This document shows, one piece after another, positions 38,703-47,642 of a stretch of DNA of 64,000 nucleotides. The stretch covers positions 165,976 to 229,975 of the forward strand of contig NZ_JOFH01000019.1 in assembly GCF_000721235.1 (NCBI RefSeq). The letters run 5' to 3'. How positions within the stretch are numbered: position 1 is the stretch's first letter; each line of letters starts with the position of its first letter. Both the position numbers and the translations under genes were made by a program. Source of the stretch: Streptomyces olivaceus. Lineage in GTDB: Bacteria; Actinomycetota; Actinomycetes; Streptomycetales; Streptomycetaceae. The notes under the pieces are model-generated. The model ran no database searches, was not told the origin of the DNA, and worked only from the letters and a program-made list of their open reading frames with translations.

Positions 38703-39332
38703 GTGGAACTGGCCTATTACTCGGATTACGCCGTGCGTCTCGTCAACACCGAGGAACCGTCGCGGGGACAGGACTCCCTGACCTCGGTGGAGGCCGTCCG
38801 CGAGCTGTTCGGCGCCAACCAGTCGGCGGCCCGCCGCGCCACCGACTCGGACGTGACCCGGTTCCGCTCGGTGCGGGGCCGGCTGCGCGCGGTCTTCGAG
38901 GCGGCCGACGGGGGCGACGAGACCCTCGCCGTGGACCTGCTGAACTCCCTGCTCCTGGAGTTCCCGGTGAGCCCGCAGATCTCCGGCCACGACCACCGCG
39001 ACGACGACGGCAGCCCGCTGTGGCACATGCACCTGGCCGACCACCCCTCCAACGCGACCGCCGGTTTCGCGGCGATCGCGGCGATGGGCCTGGCCTTCCA
39101 CCTGACGGAGTACGGCGTGAACCGGCTGGGACTGTGCGAGGCGCCCCCCTGCCGCAACGCCTACCTGGACACCTCGACCAACCGTTCCCGGCGCTACTGC
39201 TCCGACCGCTGCGCCACCCGCGCCAACGTGGCGGCCTACCGCGCCCGCAAGCGCCTGGAGGCGGACCGGTCCGCCAGTACCGGCCGGAGTGCCGACAGCG
39301 CCCAGCGGACCACGGTGAACGGCGAGCGCTGA
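38703..39332 (+). CDS. CGNR zinc finger / ABATE domain regulator
   Basis: The protein has 209 residues from GTG 38703. The N-terminal part is an ABATE-type domain (ELAYYSDYAVRLVNT). The C-terminus has the CGNR-like zinc ribbon CEAPPCRNAYLDTSTNRSRRYCSDRC followed by the basic ATRANVAAYRARKR. These proteins are thought to be DNA-binding regulators. Its last 97 bases overlap the 3' end of the opposite-strand sodX gene. Confidence 0.85.
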   Translation: MELAYYSDYAVRLVNTEEPSRGQDSLTSVEAVRELFGANQSAARRATDSDVTRFRSVRGRLRAVFEAADGGDETLAVDLLNSLLLEFPVSPQISGHDHRDDDGSPLWHMHLADHPSNATAGFAAIAAMGLAFHLTEYGVNRLGLCEAPPCRNAYLDTSTNRSRRYCSDRCATRANVAAYRARKRLEADRSASTGRSADSAQRTTVNGER

Positions 39333-39670
39333 CCGGCTCGCGGCCGGTACCGCAACCGCACCTTCCCGAGCACGAGCTCCTCGGGAACGACCCCGTAGTC
39401 GGTGCTGTCGCCCCCCGCGAAGGCGTTGTCCCCGAGCACCCACCAGCCGCCCCGGCGCCGCTCGGCGGCCCGCTTGACCACGAGCAGGTCCTGCTGGAAG
39501 GGGTGCCGCAGCACGACCACGTCTCCCGGCCTGACCCGCGCCCCCCAGTGCACCAGCAGTACGTCCCCGTGGTGCAGCGTGGGCACCATCGACGGACCGG
39601 TCACCTCGGCCGGTCCGAAGGGCAGCGCCCCTCTCGCGCGCTCGGTCTCCTGCGACAGCTGCTCCGGCAT
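39236..39670 (-). CDS. sodX: Nickel superoxide dismutase maturation protease
   Basis: The protein has 144 residues from ATG 39670 (MPEQLSQE). It is a compact S26 signal-peptidase-like enzyme: the nucleophile Ser lies in TGPSMVPTLHHGDVLLV and the general-base Lys in LVVKRAAERR, followed by GDNAFAGGDSTDYG. It would remove the 14-residue leader of NiSOD to expose the nickel-binding His. The adjacent divergent gene is sodN. Its 3' end overlaps the convergent CGNR gene by 97 bases. Confidence 0.88.
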   Translation of the reverse strand: MPEQLSQETERARGALPFGPAEVTGPSMVPTLHHGDVLLVHWGARVRPGDVVVLRHPFQQDLLVVKRAAERRRGGWWVLGDNAFAGGDSTDYGVVPEELVLGKVRLRYRPRAGQRSPFTVVRWALSALRPVLADRSASRRLRAR

Positions 39671-39815
39671 CACCCGGCACCTCCCCGGTCTTTCCTCCAC
39701 CAGTCTCAGTCTCACCCCGGACTTTTGTCCTAAGCCCACGGGGGCACCCGCGAAATCGCGCCTCCCAGGGAGTAATGTCCCCCCTGAGAAGACGATCACG
39801 AGGAAGGAACGCTTC

Positions 39816-40211
39816 ATGCTTTCCCGCCTGTTTGCCCCCAAGGTCACGGTCAGCGCCCACTGCGACCTGCCCTGCGGCGTGTACGACCCGGCCCAGGCCC
39901 GCATCGAGGCGGAGTCGGTGAAGGCCGTCCAGGAAAAGATGGCCGGCAACGACGACCCGCACTTCCAGACGCGCGCCACGGTCATCAAGGAGCAGCGCGC
40001 CGAGCTCGCGAAGCACCACGTCTCCGTGCTGTGGAGCGACTACTTCAAGCCCCCGCACTTCGAGAAGTACCCGGAGCTGCACCAGCTGGTCAACGACACC
40101 CTGAAGGCCCTGTCGGCCGCCAAGGGCTCGAAGGACCCGGCGACCGGCCAGAAGGCCCTGGACTACATCGCCCGGATCGACGAGATCTTCTGGGAGACCA
40201 AGAAGGCCTGA
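39816..40211 (+). CDS. sodN: Nickel superoxide dismutase
   Basis: The protein has 131 residues from ATG 39816, with AGGAAGGAA upstream. The 14-residue leader MLSRLFAPKVTVSA is followed by the nickel hook HCDLPCG (His15, Cys16, Cys20 of the precursor; His1, Cys2, Cys6 of the mature form). The rest is the four-helix bundle of NiSOD, which forms a hexamer and dismutates superoxide in the cytosol. In Streptomyces its expression rises with nickel. I did not find a convincing Nur operator here. Confidence 0.96.
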   Translation: MLSRLFAPKVTVSAHCDLPCGVYDPAQARIEAESVKAVQEKMAGNDDPHFQTRATVIKEQRAELAKHHVSVLWSDYFKPPHFEKYPELHQLVNDTLKALSAAKGSKDPATGQKALDYIARIDEIFWETKKA

Positions 40212-40264
40212 TCTTCGGTCATGCCGCTCGGTCCGGTCCTTTTCCGGTCGTCCGGTCGACTGTC

Positions 40265-40318
40265 CCGCACCCGGCCCGCAGGCCGCCGAACACGGCGTCC
40301 ACAGCGGTCCGGGTGCGG
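40265..40318 (+). terminator. Candidate terminator downstream of sodN
   Basis: CCGCACCCGG and CCGGGTGCGG (10-bp stem) enclose a 34-base loop and are followed by TCTTTT. It lies 54 bases after the sodN stop. Confidence 0.5.
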
Positions 40319-40377
40319 TCTTTTACCCGCCTCACGTGCACCCGCCCCTCCGACCCCGGCCACGATCCGCACGCCCT

Positions 40378-41889
40378 TCACCACACCGACCTCGTTCTGC
40401 GCAGGCCGGTCCAGGCGCAGCAGGTGGCGATGGCGGCCGCGAGGGCCGCTGCCACGGGGGCGGACGGGGCCGCGTGCAGCAGCGCGGTGCCGAGCACGAC
40501 TGTCACCAGTCCGTCGAACTGCCACGCCACGACCAGGAGCCCGGAGAGGTCGCCGAACGGGGTCATGACCGGGAGCAGGAGGGAGAGCGGGAGGTTCGAC
40601 TTCATCTCGCGGAGGAACCTGGCGCCGAGGACCAGCACGATCGTGGCGGCGGCGAGCAGTGCCGTGTCCGCCGGGTGGGCGTCGTACTGGGGCCACCGGG
40701 TCGCCGCAGCGGCTCCGCCGCCCAGCAGGGTGCCGGCCGTCACGGCGGCGGCGGGCCAGGCAAGCCCCCGGGCGAGCGTCCCGCGCCACCGCCCGCCGAA
40801 CAGCGGGGGGAGTGTCAGCTCGTCGCGCAGCCCGCGCCAGGTCTCGCCCACTCGTCCCGAGCCCAGGTAGACGCAGCACGCTCCGGCCGCCCACAGCGGC
40901 AGGGCGGGGCCGCCGGCCGTCCCGGCCGCCAGCAGGGCGCCGCCGGCCAGCAGGAGCAGCGCGGCCGCACTGGTGCGGCCGGGAGTGCGCAGGGCCCGCA
41001 CGGCGCCCTGGGCGAGGTGGCCGCGCAGGCGGCCGTCGGGGCGGAACAGGGCCGAGGTGAAACCGCGCGGCTCCGGCCGGTACAGGTCGAGCGCGTGGTG
41101 GAGGGTGCCCGTGAGTACGTACGTCTGAGCCTGGGAAGCTCGTGACGACTCGCGGGCGAGGCGGGCCAGGTCCACCGTGCGGAGGGAGCGGAAGGCTACC
41201 CGGGCCAGGATCACCGCAGTGGTCGCCGCGGCGACCGCGACCAGCCAGAGGCCACCCGTGCCGGCGTCCGGGATCCGGTGGCCCGTCAGCGTCACGAGGA
41301 GGGCCGTGGCGCCCGCGGCCGAAGCGAGAACGAGATTGTCCCGAGGCGTCCGCACCTGGCCCCACAGCCACGCCACCGCGCCGAGGGCGCCGGCACCGGC
41401 CGCGACGGCGACCGCCTGTGGCACGGTGCCGAGGTCGTCGAACAGGTCGGTCGTGAGGTACGCCGCCGCACAGGAGGCGAGCAGCAGCGCGGTGCCCGCG
41501 TACCTCAGCCGGCGGCGGGCGGCCCCGCCGAGGTAGGCCGTCGGGGGCAGGTCAGTGGACGTGAACACGTGCAGCACGAAGGGCTGGAGCACCAGCGGGC
41601 CCCAGAACCGGCCCGCGAGCTGCGCGCTCCAGCACAGCGTCACCGTGAAGGCGCAGGACACGGACGTCGCGGCGCCCGGCGCGGACAGGGAGAAGAGCGC
41701 GGGGCTCGTGCCCGCCGCGTGCAGGGCGGGCGCCAGGAAGAAGGCGCCGAACAGGACCACGAGGTAGGCCGTGTACGCGCGGCTGCCCGCCGAGGTGCGG
41801 TCGCCGCGCCGGCTGTACCGGTGCCACACCGCGCGGACGCGGTCCCCGGCGTAGGCTTCGGCGGCTGTCACGGCGGCCTGTCCCGTCAC
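40378..41889 (-). CDS. ABC transporter membrane protein, ABC-2-like
   Basis: The protein has 503 residues from GTG 41889, overlapping the ATPase stop by 4 bases (GTGA). About 12 to 14 hydrophobic segments alternate with short loops (for example AYLVVLFGAFFLAPAL, VTLTGHRIPDAGTGGLWLVAVAAATTAVIL, AALLLLAGGALLAAGTAGG). A central soluble part contains RGFTSALFRPDGRLRGHLAQGAVRALR. It is the membrane partner of the adjacent ATPase, probably an exporter. The substrate is unknown. Confidence 0.75.
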   Translation of the reverse strand: MTGQAAVTAAEAYAGDRVRAVWHRYSRRGDRTSAGSRAYTAYLVVLFGAFFLAPALHAAGTSPALFSLSAPGAATSVSCAFTVTLCWSAQLAGRFWGPLVLQPFVLHVFTSTDLPPTAYLGGAARRRLRYAGTALLLASCAAAYLTTDLFDDLGTVPQAVAVAAGAGALGAVAWLWGQVRTPRDNLVLASAAGATALLVTLTGHRIPDAGTGGLWLVAVAAATTAVILARVAFRSLRTVDLARLARESSRASQAQTYVLTGTLHHALDLYRPEPRGFTSALFRPDGRLRGHLAQGAVRALRTPGRTSAAALLLLAGGALLAAGTAGGPALPLWAAGACCVYLGSGRVGETWRGLRDELTLPPLFGGRWRGTLARGLAWPAAAVTAGTLLGGGAAAATRWPQYDAHPADTALLAAATIVLVLGARFLREMKSNLPLSLLLPVMTPFGDLSGLLVVAWQFDGLVTVVLGTALLHAAPSAPVAAALAAAIATCCAWTGLRRTRSVW

Positions 41890-42512
41890 CCGAGCTCCAC
41901 GCGGCCGTCGCACGCGGCCACGAGAGCCGGGTCGTGGGTGGCGACCAGGAACGCGGTACCCGCCTCCGCCCGCTCGGCGAGGAGGCCGGCCACCAGATCG
42001 ACGCGGTGCCGGTCGAGGTGCCGCTCGGGCTCGTCGAGCAGTACCACGTCGGCGGGCCGGACCAGGGTCAGCGCGAGGCTGAAGAGCTGGGACTGCCCGG
42101 ACGAGACCTGGTGGGGGAACCGCTCGCCCAGTGCGGACAGACCCAGCCGCTCGACGACCCGTCCGGTGCCTTCGGCGGCGGCCGTGGAGTTGCCGTACCA
42201 GGAGGCGGCGACGAGGGCCACCTGTTCGCGCAGCGTCATGTCGCGGGCGACGGGCACCGGTTCGACCAGCGAGGCCATCAGCCGCCGGTGGCGGGGGTCG
42301 GTCATGGCCACCGGTTCGCCCCGCACGGAGACCGAGCCGGCCGTCAGGCTGCGGGTGCCCGCGAAGGCACGCAGGAGGGTGGTCTTGCCCGTGCCGTTGC
42401 CGCCCGTGACGCACCAGCGCTCGCCCGGCCCGACCTCGAACGTCGTGGGGGCCAGCAGCGTCGTGTCGGCCAGCTCGACCGCCGCGCCGTCGGCCGCGAG
42501 TACAGGCACCAC
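41886..42512 (-). CDS. ABC transporter ATP-binding protein
   Basis: The protein has 208 residues and starts at GTG 42512, or at the adjacent codon. Walker A GGNGTGKTT, signature VSSGQSQLFSLA, Walker B VVLLDEPERHLD and ATHDPAL are present. The signature is SSGQ rather than LSGGQ, and the chain is short, as in CcmA-like or lantibiotic-type exporter ATPases. It is sandwiched between the reductase gene (5 bases) and its permease gene (overlap), so all three are one transcript. Confidence 0.85.
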   Translation of the reverse strand: MVPVLAADGAAVELADTTLLAPTTFEVGPGERWCVTGGNGTGKTTLLRAFAGTRSLTAGSVSVRGEPVAMTDPRHRRLMASLVEPVPVARDMTLREQVALVAASWYGNSTAAAEGTGRVVERLGLSALGERFPHQVSSGQSQLFSLALTLVRPADVVLLDEPERHLDRHRVDLVAGLLAERAEAGTAFLVATHDPALVAACDGRVELG

Positions 42513-42517
42513 GCGCG

Positions 42518-43102
42518 TCAGCGCTTCCTGTCGTAGGTCCGCACCACGACGCCGTTGCCGAAGGTCCGCACGTCCCGCGTGACGAACTCGGAGACGGCGA
42601 ACGCGGAGCCGAACATCGGCATCCCGGTGCCCAGCACGATCGGGTAGGTCTTGATGACCAACTCGTCGATCTCGTCGACCAGTTCACCGGCGACGGCCGA
42701 ACCGCCGCACAGGTAGACGTCGTACGCGCCCTCCTCCGCCTTCAGCGCCCGGACCCGGCCGGCCAGGTCGGTCGAGACGATCTCGACGTTCGGGTCGGGC
42801 GACTCGGCGAGCGTGCGCGAGGCGACGTATTCGCGCAGATGGGCGTAGGGGCTGGTGATGCCCTCCTTGAGTGCCAGGTCGTAGCTGCCCCGGCCCTGGA
42901 CGATCGTGTCGAACCGCTTGTTGGGCAGGTCGTCGATCCCCAGGTGGCGGCGGCCGTGAGTCGGCAGGGTCTCCGGGTACTCCGACTTCAGGAACCCGAA
43001 GTACTCCTCGTCGACGAAGCGGGTCATGAACGACGCGTCGCCGTCCGGACCGCCGATGAAGCCGTCGATCGAGCAGGCGACGAAATATGTGAGTCTGCGC
43101 AA
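42518..43102 (-). CDS. Dihydrofolate reductase / RibD C-terminal family protein
   Basis: The protein has 194 residues if it starts at TTG 43102 (MRRLTYFVACSIDGFI), which has GGAAGGG 9 bases upstream; longer in-frame starts lack family similarity. LTYFVACSIDGFIGGPDGD is the N-terminal strand-helix of the DHFR fold, followed by FDTIVQGRGSYDLAL and DVYLCGGSAVAGELVDEIDELVI. Small homologues such as YyaP are of unknown reaction but bind NADPH. It is the first gene of an operon with the ABC exporter. Confidence 0.8.
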   Translation of the reverse strand: MRRLTYFVACSIDGFIGGPDGDASFMTRFVDEEYFGFLKSEYPETLPTHGRRHLGIDDLPNKRFDTIVQGRGSYDLALKEGITSPYAHLREYVASRTLAESPDPNVEIVSTDLAGRVRALKAEEGAYDVYLCGGSAVAGELVDEIDELVIKTYPIVLGTGMPMFGSAFAVSEFVTRDVRTFGNGVVVRTYDRKR

Positions 43103-43211
43103 AACCAGCAACCCTTCCCCCGGTCGGCCGGCCAGGACCTCACCCGACCTGGCCCGACCCATCTGACCACTACGCGCACAGTACGGAACGCGTAGGGATA
43201 CGGACAGTCGA

Positions 43212-43823
43212 TTACCGGGTCCGGGGCTCTCGCCACATCGGCCACATCCGGGGGCCGTCGGGGAGGTCGAGGGCCCGGCCGGTGAACTCGAAGCCGAGGC
43301 GTTCGTACAGCACCTTGCTACGGGCGCTGCTCGCCTCCAGGTAGGCGGGCAGACCCTCGCGGTCGCAGCGGTCGAGGACCGTCCCGATCAACGCGGTGCC
43401 GAGCCCCTCTCCCTGCCGGCCCGGGGCCACGCCGATCATCCACAGGTACGCGTGGGCCCGCCCGGCGGGATGGATGTCCTCCGTCAGCCGGGCTATCAGT
43501 TCGACGCGTTCGTTCTCCGGGTCGACGGCCTCGCGGACCCGGGCGGGGACGTCCCCGGCGCCCGGGTCCCCGGCGTCCACGTCCCCCTCCGCGGGGAAGG
43601 GCAGCCACAGCGCGCAGGCCGAGGCGTCCTCGGTGAGATCGATGCGCCCGTCGGCGAACACCGCGTCGGCGAAGGCGGCCATCAGCAGGTGGTGGGTGCG
43701 GCGGCGGTACTCCACGCCGGGGAAGACCCAGCTGCTCACCGGATCGTCCTGGAACGCCTCGTCAAGGAGCCGGACGACCCGCTCCCGGTCGTCCTCCCCC
43801 GCCGTCCGGATCACCACACTCAT
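43212..43823 (-). CDS. GNAT-family N-acetyltransferase
   Basis: The protein has 203 residues from ATG 43823 (MSVVIRTAGEDD). The acetyl-CoA-binding motif A is LWMIGVAPGRQGEGLGTALIGTVLDRC (V-x-x-x-x-R/Q-G-x-G/A type), and EASSARSKVLYERLGFEFTG forms the C-terminal strand. An acidic Asp/Gly-rich insert (DVDAGDPGAGD) lies before it. The acceptor could be a small amine, an antibiotic or a protein N-terminus and cannot be predicted. Confidence 0.85.
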   Translation of the reverse strand: MSVVIRTAGEDDRERVVRLLDEAFQDDPVSSWVFPGVEYRRRTHHLLMAAFADAVFADGRIDLTEDASACALWLPFPAEGDVDAGDPGAGDVPARVREAVDPENERVELIARLTEDIHPAGRAHAYLWMIGVAPGRQGEGLGTALIGTVLDRCDREGLPAYLEASSARSKVLYERLGFEFTGRALDLPDGPRMWPMWREPRTR

Positions 43824-43929
43824 GCCCCGCCCGCCCCTTCGCCCAACGTCGCCCGTACGTAAGGCGGTTGAGCCTAACCGGTGGCGTCCTCACCGGCGGG
43901 GTCCGCGCAGGGAGACAGGAGAGCAGAGG

Positions 43930-43966
43930 GCGGGCCCCGCACACCGTGAGGTGGTGCGGGGCCCGC
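43930..43966 (-). terminator. Terminator downstream of the polyprenyl synthase gene
   Basis: GCGGGCCCCGCAC and GTGCGGGGCCCGC form a 13-bp stem with an 11-base loop, about 130 bases after the minus-strand polyprenyl synthase stop at 44098. Confidence 0.75.
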
Positions 43967-44097
43967 CGGCCGGAGCCGTCGGCGGTGCGGCCGTACGTCG
44001 GTCAGGTGCCGTACGGCCCTCTACGGACTCCGGTGTCCTGCGGCCCGGACCGGGCGATCGAGGTCGTCCCGGTCCGGCGGAGCGGACGGGACGGCCG

Positions 44098-45234
44098 TCA
44101 GGTGCTGCGACGGGTCACGAACTCGGCCAGCGCGAGCAGGCCGCCCGCCGCCTCCGGATCGGGCACGGCGCGGGCCAGTTCCTGCATCGCCCCCGCCATC
44201 CGGTCGGCGGCCCGGGCCTGCGCCCAGTCACGGCCTCCGGCCCGCTCCACCACGAGGGCGGTGCGGTCCAGGTCCTCCTTGCCCTCCTCGTACGGCGCCG
44301 CGTACAACTCGGCCAGCTCCGCGGCGGCCGGGGTGCCGGAGTTGAGGGCGGCGACCACCGGCAGGGACTTCTTGCGGGCGGCCAGGTCCGCACCGGCCGG
44401 CTTCCCGGTCTGCCGGGGGTCGCCCCATATGCCGATCACGTCGTCGATGAGCTGGAAGGCGAGCCCGGCCTCGCGGCCGAAGGCGTCCAGGGCGTCCACG
44501 TGCGCCGCATCCGCGCCGGCGTACAGCCCGCCGAGGGCGCAGGCGCAGCCCAGCAGGGCTCCCGTCTTGGCCTCGGCCATGACGAGGGTCTCGTCGAGCG
44601 TGACCTCGCCCGGAGCGCGCCGTTCCATCGAGGTGTCCGTGTGCTGGCCCTCGCACAGCTCCATGACGCAGTCGGCGAGCCGGACCGCCGCCGCCGCGGA
44701 CGCCGGGTGCGGGTCGGCGGCGAGCAGCCGCAGGGCCAGTGCCTGCAGGGCGTCCCCGACGAGGATCGCGTCGGCGTCACCGAACACGGTCCAGGCGGTC
44801 GGCCGGTGACGGCGGGTGGTGTCCCGGTCCATCACGTCGTCGTGCAGCAGCGTGAAGTTGTGGACCAGCTCCACCGCCGCCGCGGCCCGGCCGGCCGCCG
44901 CCCGGGCCGCGGGACCACCGAGCGCGGCCGCCGCGGTGAGGACGAGCGCGGGGCGGATCGCCTTGCCCGCGTTGCCGGCGGCGGGTGTGCCGTCCGCGTG
45001 CTGCCAGCCGAAGTGGTAGAGCGCGACCCGGCGCATCCCGGCGGGCAACGACGCGATGGCGGAACGCAGTTCGGGATCCACGGACGCCCGCGACTCCCGC
45101 AGGAGCGCCTCCGCCTCGTAGCCGCCCTCGACCGCCACCGGCTCTCCGTCCCGCCGTGCGCCGATGGGCCACTGCCTGTCCGGCGTTCCCGTGGGACGAC
45201 ACGTCGCGGTGGCGCCGCGCCGAGCCTCCGTCAT
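44098..45234 (-). CDS. Polyprenyl diphosphate synthase, probable encapsulin cargo
   Basis: The protein has 378 residues from ATG 45234 (MTEARRGATA), preceded by GGAGGGTGAG. It is an isoprenyl diphosphate synthase: the first Asp-rich motif DDVMD is at 132-136 and the second, DDVIGIWGD, is at 264-272, with KAIRPALVL and EAKTGALLG. It condenses isopentenyl diphosphate with an allylic diphosphate; the product chain length is not certain. About 38 N-terminal residues before the fold look disordered and could be a cargo-loading tail. The next gene upstream encodes an EshA/family 2B encapsulin-like shell protein, 85 bases away. Confidence 0.85.
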   Translation of the reverse strand: MTEARRGATATCRPTGTPDRQWPIGARRDGEPVAVEGGYEAEALLRESRASVDPELRSAIASLPAGMRRVALYHFGWQHADGTPAAGNAGKAIRPALVLTAAAALGGPAARAAAGRAAAAVELVHNFTLLHDDVMDRDTTRRHRPTAWTVFGDADAILVGDALQALALRLLAADPHPASAAAAVRLADCVMELCEGQHTDTSMERRAPGEVTLDETLVMAEAKTGALLGCACALGGLYAGADAAHVDALDAFGREAGLAFQLIDDVIGIWGDPRQTGKPAGADLAARKKSLPVVAALNSGTPAAAELAELYAAPYEEGKEDLDRTALVVERAGGRDWAQARAADRMAGAMQELARAVPDPEAAGGLLALAEFVTRRST

Positions 45235-45319
45235 GGACTCACCCTCCCCCTCGGCCCGTCCGTACCCCCGGGGTGTACCCGCCCTGCCGGGCGGGGACAC
45301 GGCGTGGGGGAAACCGATG

Positions 45320-46726
45320 TCACTGCCAGCGGCCGATCTCGACGTTCTCCAGGACTCCGAGCGCGTCCGGTACGAGGACGGCTGCCGAGTAGTAGGCCGT
45401 GACCAGGTACTTGATGACGGCCTGCTCGTTGATGCCCATGAAGCGCACCGACAGGCTCGGCTCGATCTCGTCCGGGACGCCGGTGGCCCGCAGACCGATC
45501 ACGCCCTGGTCCTGCTCACCGGTACGCATCGCGATGATCGAGGACGTCCGCGCCTCGGTGACCGGAATCTTGTTGCACGGGTAGATGGGCACCCCCCGCC
45601 AGGTGGGGATGCGGTTGCCCGCGACGTCGATCGTCTCCGGTACGAGCCCGCGCCGGTTCAGCTCACGGCCGATCGCCGCGATGGCCCGCGGGTGGGCGAG
45701 GAGCAGCTTGGTGCCCCGTCGGCGGCTCAGCAGCTCGTCCAGGTCGTCCGGGCCGGGCGCACCGGCGTGCGGCTGGATCCGCTGGTCGTACTCGCAGTTG
45801 TGGAGCAGGCCGAACTCGCGGTTGTTGATGAGCTCGTGCTCCTGGCGCTCCTTCAGCGCCTCCACGGTCAGCCGGATCTGCTGCTCCGTCTGGTTCATCG
45901 GCTTGTTGTAGAGGTCGGCCACGCGCGAGTGGATACGCAGCACGGTCTGGGCGACGCTCAGTTCGTACTCACGGGGCCGTGCCTCGTAGTCGACGAAGGT
46001 GTGCGCGATGTCCGGCTCGCCGGTGTGACCGGCGGAGAGGTCGATCGCCTTCTCGCCCTGCTTGTTGGTGTTCTGCTCCGGCTGCGAGCGCCGCTCGTCC
46101 AACTGCGCGCGCAGGGAGTCCGACCGCTCCGCGACCTGCTCCACCTCGGTGCGCGGCAGTACGAGCACCGTGCAGGCGGTGACCGTACGGGCGGTGTACT
46201 CCCAGATGGGGTCCTCGTCCAGCAGTGCCTGGTCACCGAAATAGGCGCCGTCGGCGAGGACACCGAGCACCGCGTCGTCGCCGTAGGGGCCGGTACCGAT
46301 CTTCTCGACCTTGCCGTGGGCCAGCAGGTAGACCTCGTCGGCGCGGCCGCCGAACGAGGCGATCACCTCGCCGGGGCCGAACTCCCGCTGCTCGCAGCGC
46401 TGCGCGAGCTCCGAGAGGACCTCGTCGTCCTCGTACGAACGCAGGGCCGGCAGCTCGCCCAGCTCCGCGGGGACTACCTCGACGCGGTCGCCGGTCTTCA
46501 CAAAGGTCACGCGGCCGTCCCCGACGGCGAAGGTCAGACGCCGGTTCACCCGGTACGTGCCGCCTTGAATGTCCACCCAGGGGAGCGAGCGCAGCAGCCA
46601 GCGCGAGCTGATCTCCTGCATCTGAGGAACGGACTTGGTGGTGGTGGCCAGGTTCCGCGCGGCCGCCGTGCCGAGGCTCTGCTGCGGCCTGGTCTGCTCG
46701 ATGCGGACCTCTTCGCCTACCGACAT
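45320..46726 (-). CDS. eshA: EshA-like cyclic-nucleotide-domain protein (family 2B encapsulin shell)
   Basis: The protein has 468 residues from ATG 46726, with GGGAGGG 9 bases upstream. Residues about 95-215 are a cyclic-nucleotide-binding domain ([28 protein letters not shown], then [20 protein letters not shown]). The flanking parts match EshA of Streptomyces, and recent work classes such proteins as family 2B encapsulins with a HK97-type phage capsid fold. They assemble into hollow shells that load enzymes by disordered tails. The linked polyprenyl synthase is the expected cargo. The phosphate-binding cassette is only partly canonical, so cyclic nucleotide binding is plausible but unproven. 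Confidence 0.9.
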   Translation of the reverse strand: MSVGEEVRIEQTRPQQSLGTAAARNLATTTKSVPQMQEISSRWLLRSLPWVDIQGGTYRVNRRLTFAVGDGRVTFVKTGDRVEVVPAELGELPALRSYEDDEVLSELAQRCEQREFGPGEVIASFGGRADEVYLLAHGKVEKIGTGPYGDDAVLGVLADGAYFGDQALLDEDPIWEYTARTVTACTVLVLPRTEVEQVAERSDSLRAQLDERRSQPEQNTNKQGEKAIDLSAGHTGEPDIAHTFVDYEARPREYELSVAQTVLRIHSRVADLYNKPMNQTEQQIRLTVEALKERQEHELINNREFGLLHNCEYDQRIQPHAGAPGPDDLDELLSRRRGTKLLLAHPRAIAAIGRELNRRGLVPETIDVAGNRIPTWRGVPIYPCNKIPVTEARTSSIIAMRTGEQDQGVIGLRATGVPDEIEPSLSVRFMGINEQAVIKYLVTAYYSAAVLVPDALGVLENVEIGRWQ

Positions 46727-46746
46727 AAGGAATTGCCCTCCCAGTC

Positions 46747-46770
46747 ATGCCGGGCGAACGCGCCCGGCAT
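46747..46770 (-). other. Perfect hairpin in the eshA leader, next to the ribosome-binding site
   Basis: ATGCCGGGCG and its complement form a perfect 10-bp stem with a 4-base loop. On the minus strand its 3' end lies 20 bases before the eshA start codon and just upstream of the GGGAGGG site. No T run follows, so it is more like a leader structure than a terminator. Confidence 0.6.
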
Positions 46771-47046
46771 CGATGTGCAGGGACCAGCCTTCCTCACGGA
46801 GCGTGCCGGTGCTATTACACGAACGAGGGGGAATGGATCTCGGACGACCGGGGCAGGTATGAGGGCTTGTTCGCGGCCTCGGCGGTCTTGTCCGGGGCTG
46901 GTCAACGCCGTTGGCCGGAACGAAGTTGTCCGAATCGGCTCGCACACGGGCCGAACAAGTAATAGAAACGGCTCCGCTCCGGTACAAGCACCGTACGAGG
47001 CGGTCGCACCGGGCGGCTGTCGCACTGAGTTACGAAGGAGCCGGCC
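46771..47046. promoter_or_regulatory. Divergent region between eshA and the amidase gene
   Basis: The stretch has locally lower GC around 46800-46850 and 46950-46990. It must contain both promoters. No clear operator was recognised. Confidence 0.3.
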
Positions 47047-47637
47047 ATGGCCCCACCCATGTCCGCGAGCAGTTTTCTCGAAGCCCTGAAGAAGGAGGGC
47101 CTCACCGTCGTCGAAGTCGGCGACTGGCAGGACCACAACCGCAACGACAAGGGCGACTGGGGTCCCGTGCACGGCGTGATGATCCACCACACGGTCACCA
47201 GCGGCAGCGAGCGGACGGTGGACATCTGCCGCAAGGGCCACGCGAACCTGCCGGGTCCGCTGTGCCACGGGGTGATCACCAAGGACGGCAAGGTCCACCT
47301 GGTCGGGTACGGCAGGGCCAACCACGCCGGCCTCGGTGACGACGACGTCCTGCGCGCGGTGATCGCGGAGAAGGGGCTGCCCGGGGACAACGAGACGAAC
47401 ACCGACGGCAACCGGCACTTCTACGGCTTCGAGTGCGAGAACCTGGGCGACGGCGACGATCCCTGGCCGGACGAGCAACTGGAGGCGATCGAGCGGGCCG
47501 CCGCGGCCGTCTGCCGCCACCACGGCTGGAACGAGCGGTCCGTCGTCGGCCACCTCGAATGGCAGCCGGGCAAGGTGGACCCGCGGGGGTTCACGATGGA
47601 CTCGATGCGGGAGCGGGTCCGCGACCGGTTGAAGTGA
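47047..47637 (+). CDS. N-acetylmuramoyl-L-alanine amidase-like (PGRP) protein
   Basis: The protein has 196 residues from ATG 47047, with GAAGGAG upstream. It has the amidase-2/PGRP fold: MIHHTV carries the first zinc-binding His, LCHGVITKDGKVHLVGYGRANHAG follows, and VVGHLEWQPGKVDPRGF supplies the second His and later acidic residue. It cuts the lactyl amide bond between MurNAc and the peptide stem. There is no signal peptide, so export by lysis, a holin or a specialised route, or action on imported muropeptides, would be needed. Confidence 0.85.
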   Translation: MAPPMSASSFLEALKKEGLTVVEVGDWQDHNRNDKGDWGPVHGVMIHHTVTSGSERTVDICRKGHANLPGPLCHGVITKDGKVHLVGYGRANHAGLGDDDVLRAVIAEKGLPGDNETNTDGNRHFYGFECENLGDGDDPWPDEQLEAIERAAAAVCRHHGWNERSVVGHLEWQPGKVDPRGFTMDSMRERVRDRLK

Positions 47638-47642
47638 CGTGC

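Noticed and set aside
39700..39815. Nur operator upstream of sodN
   Set aside because: I looked for a TTGCAA-type dyad and found none good enough to report.
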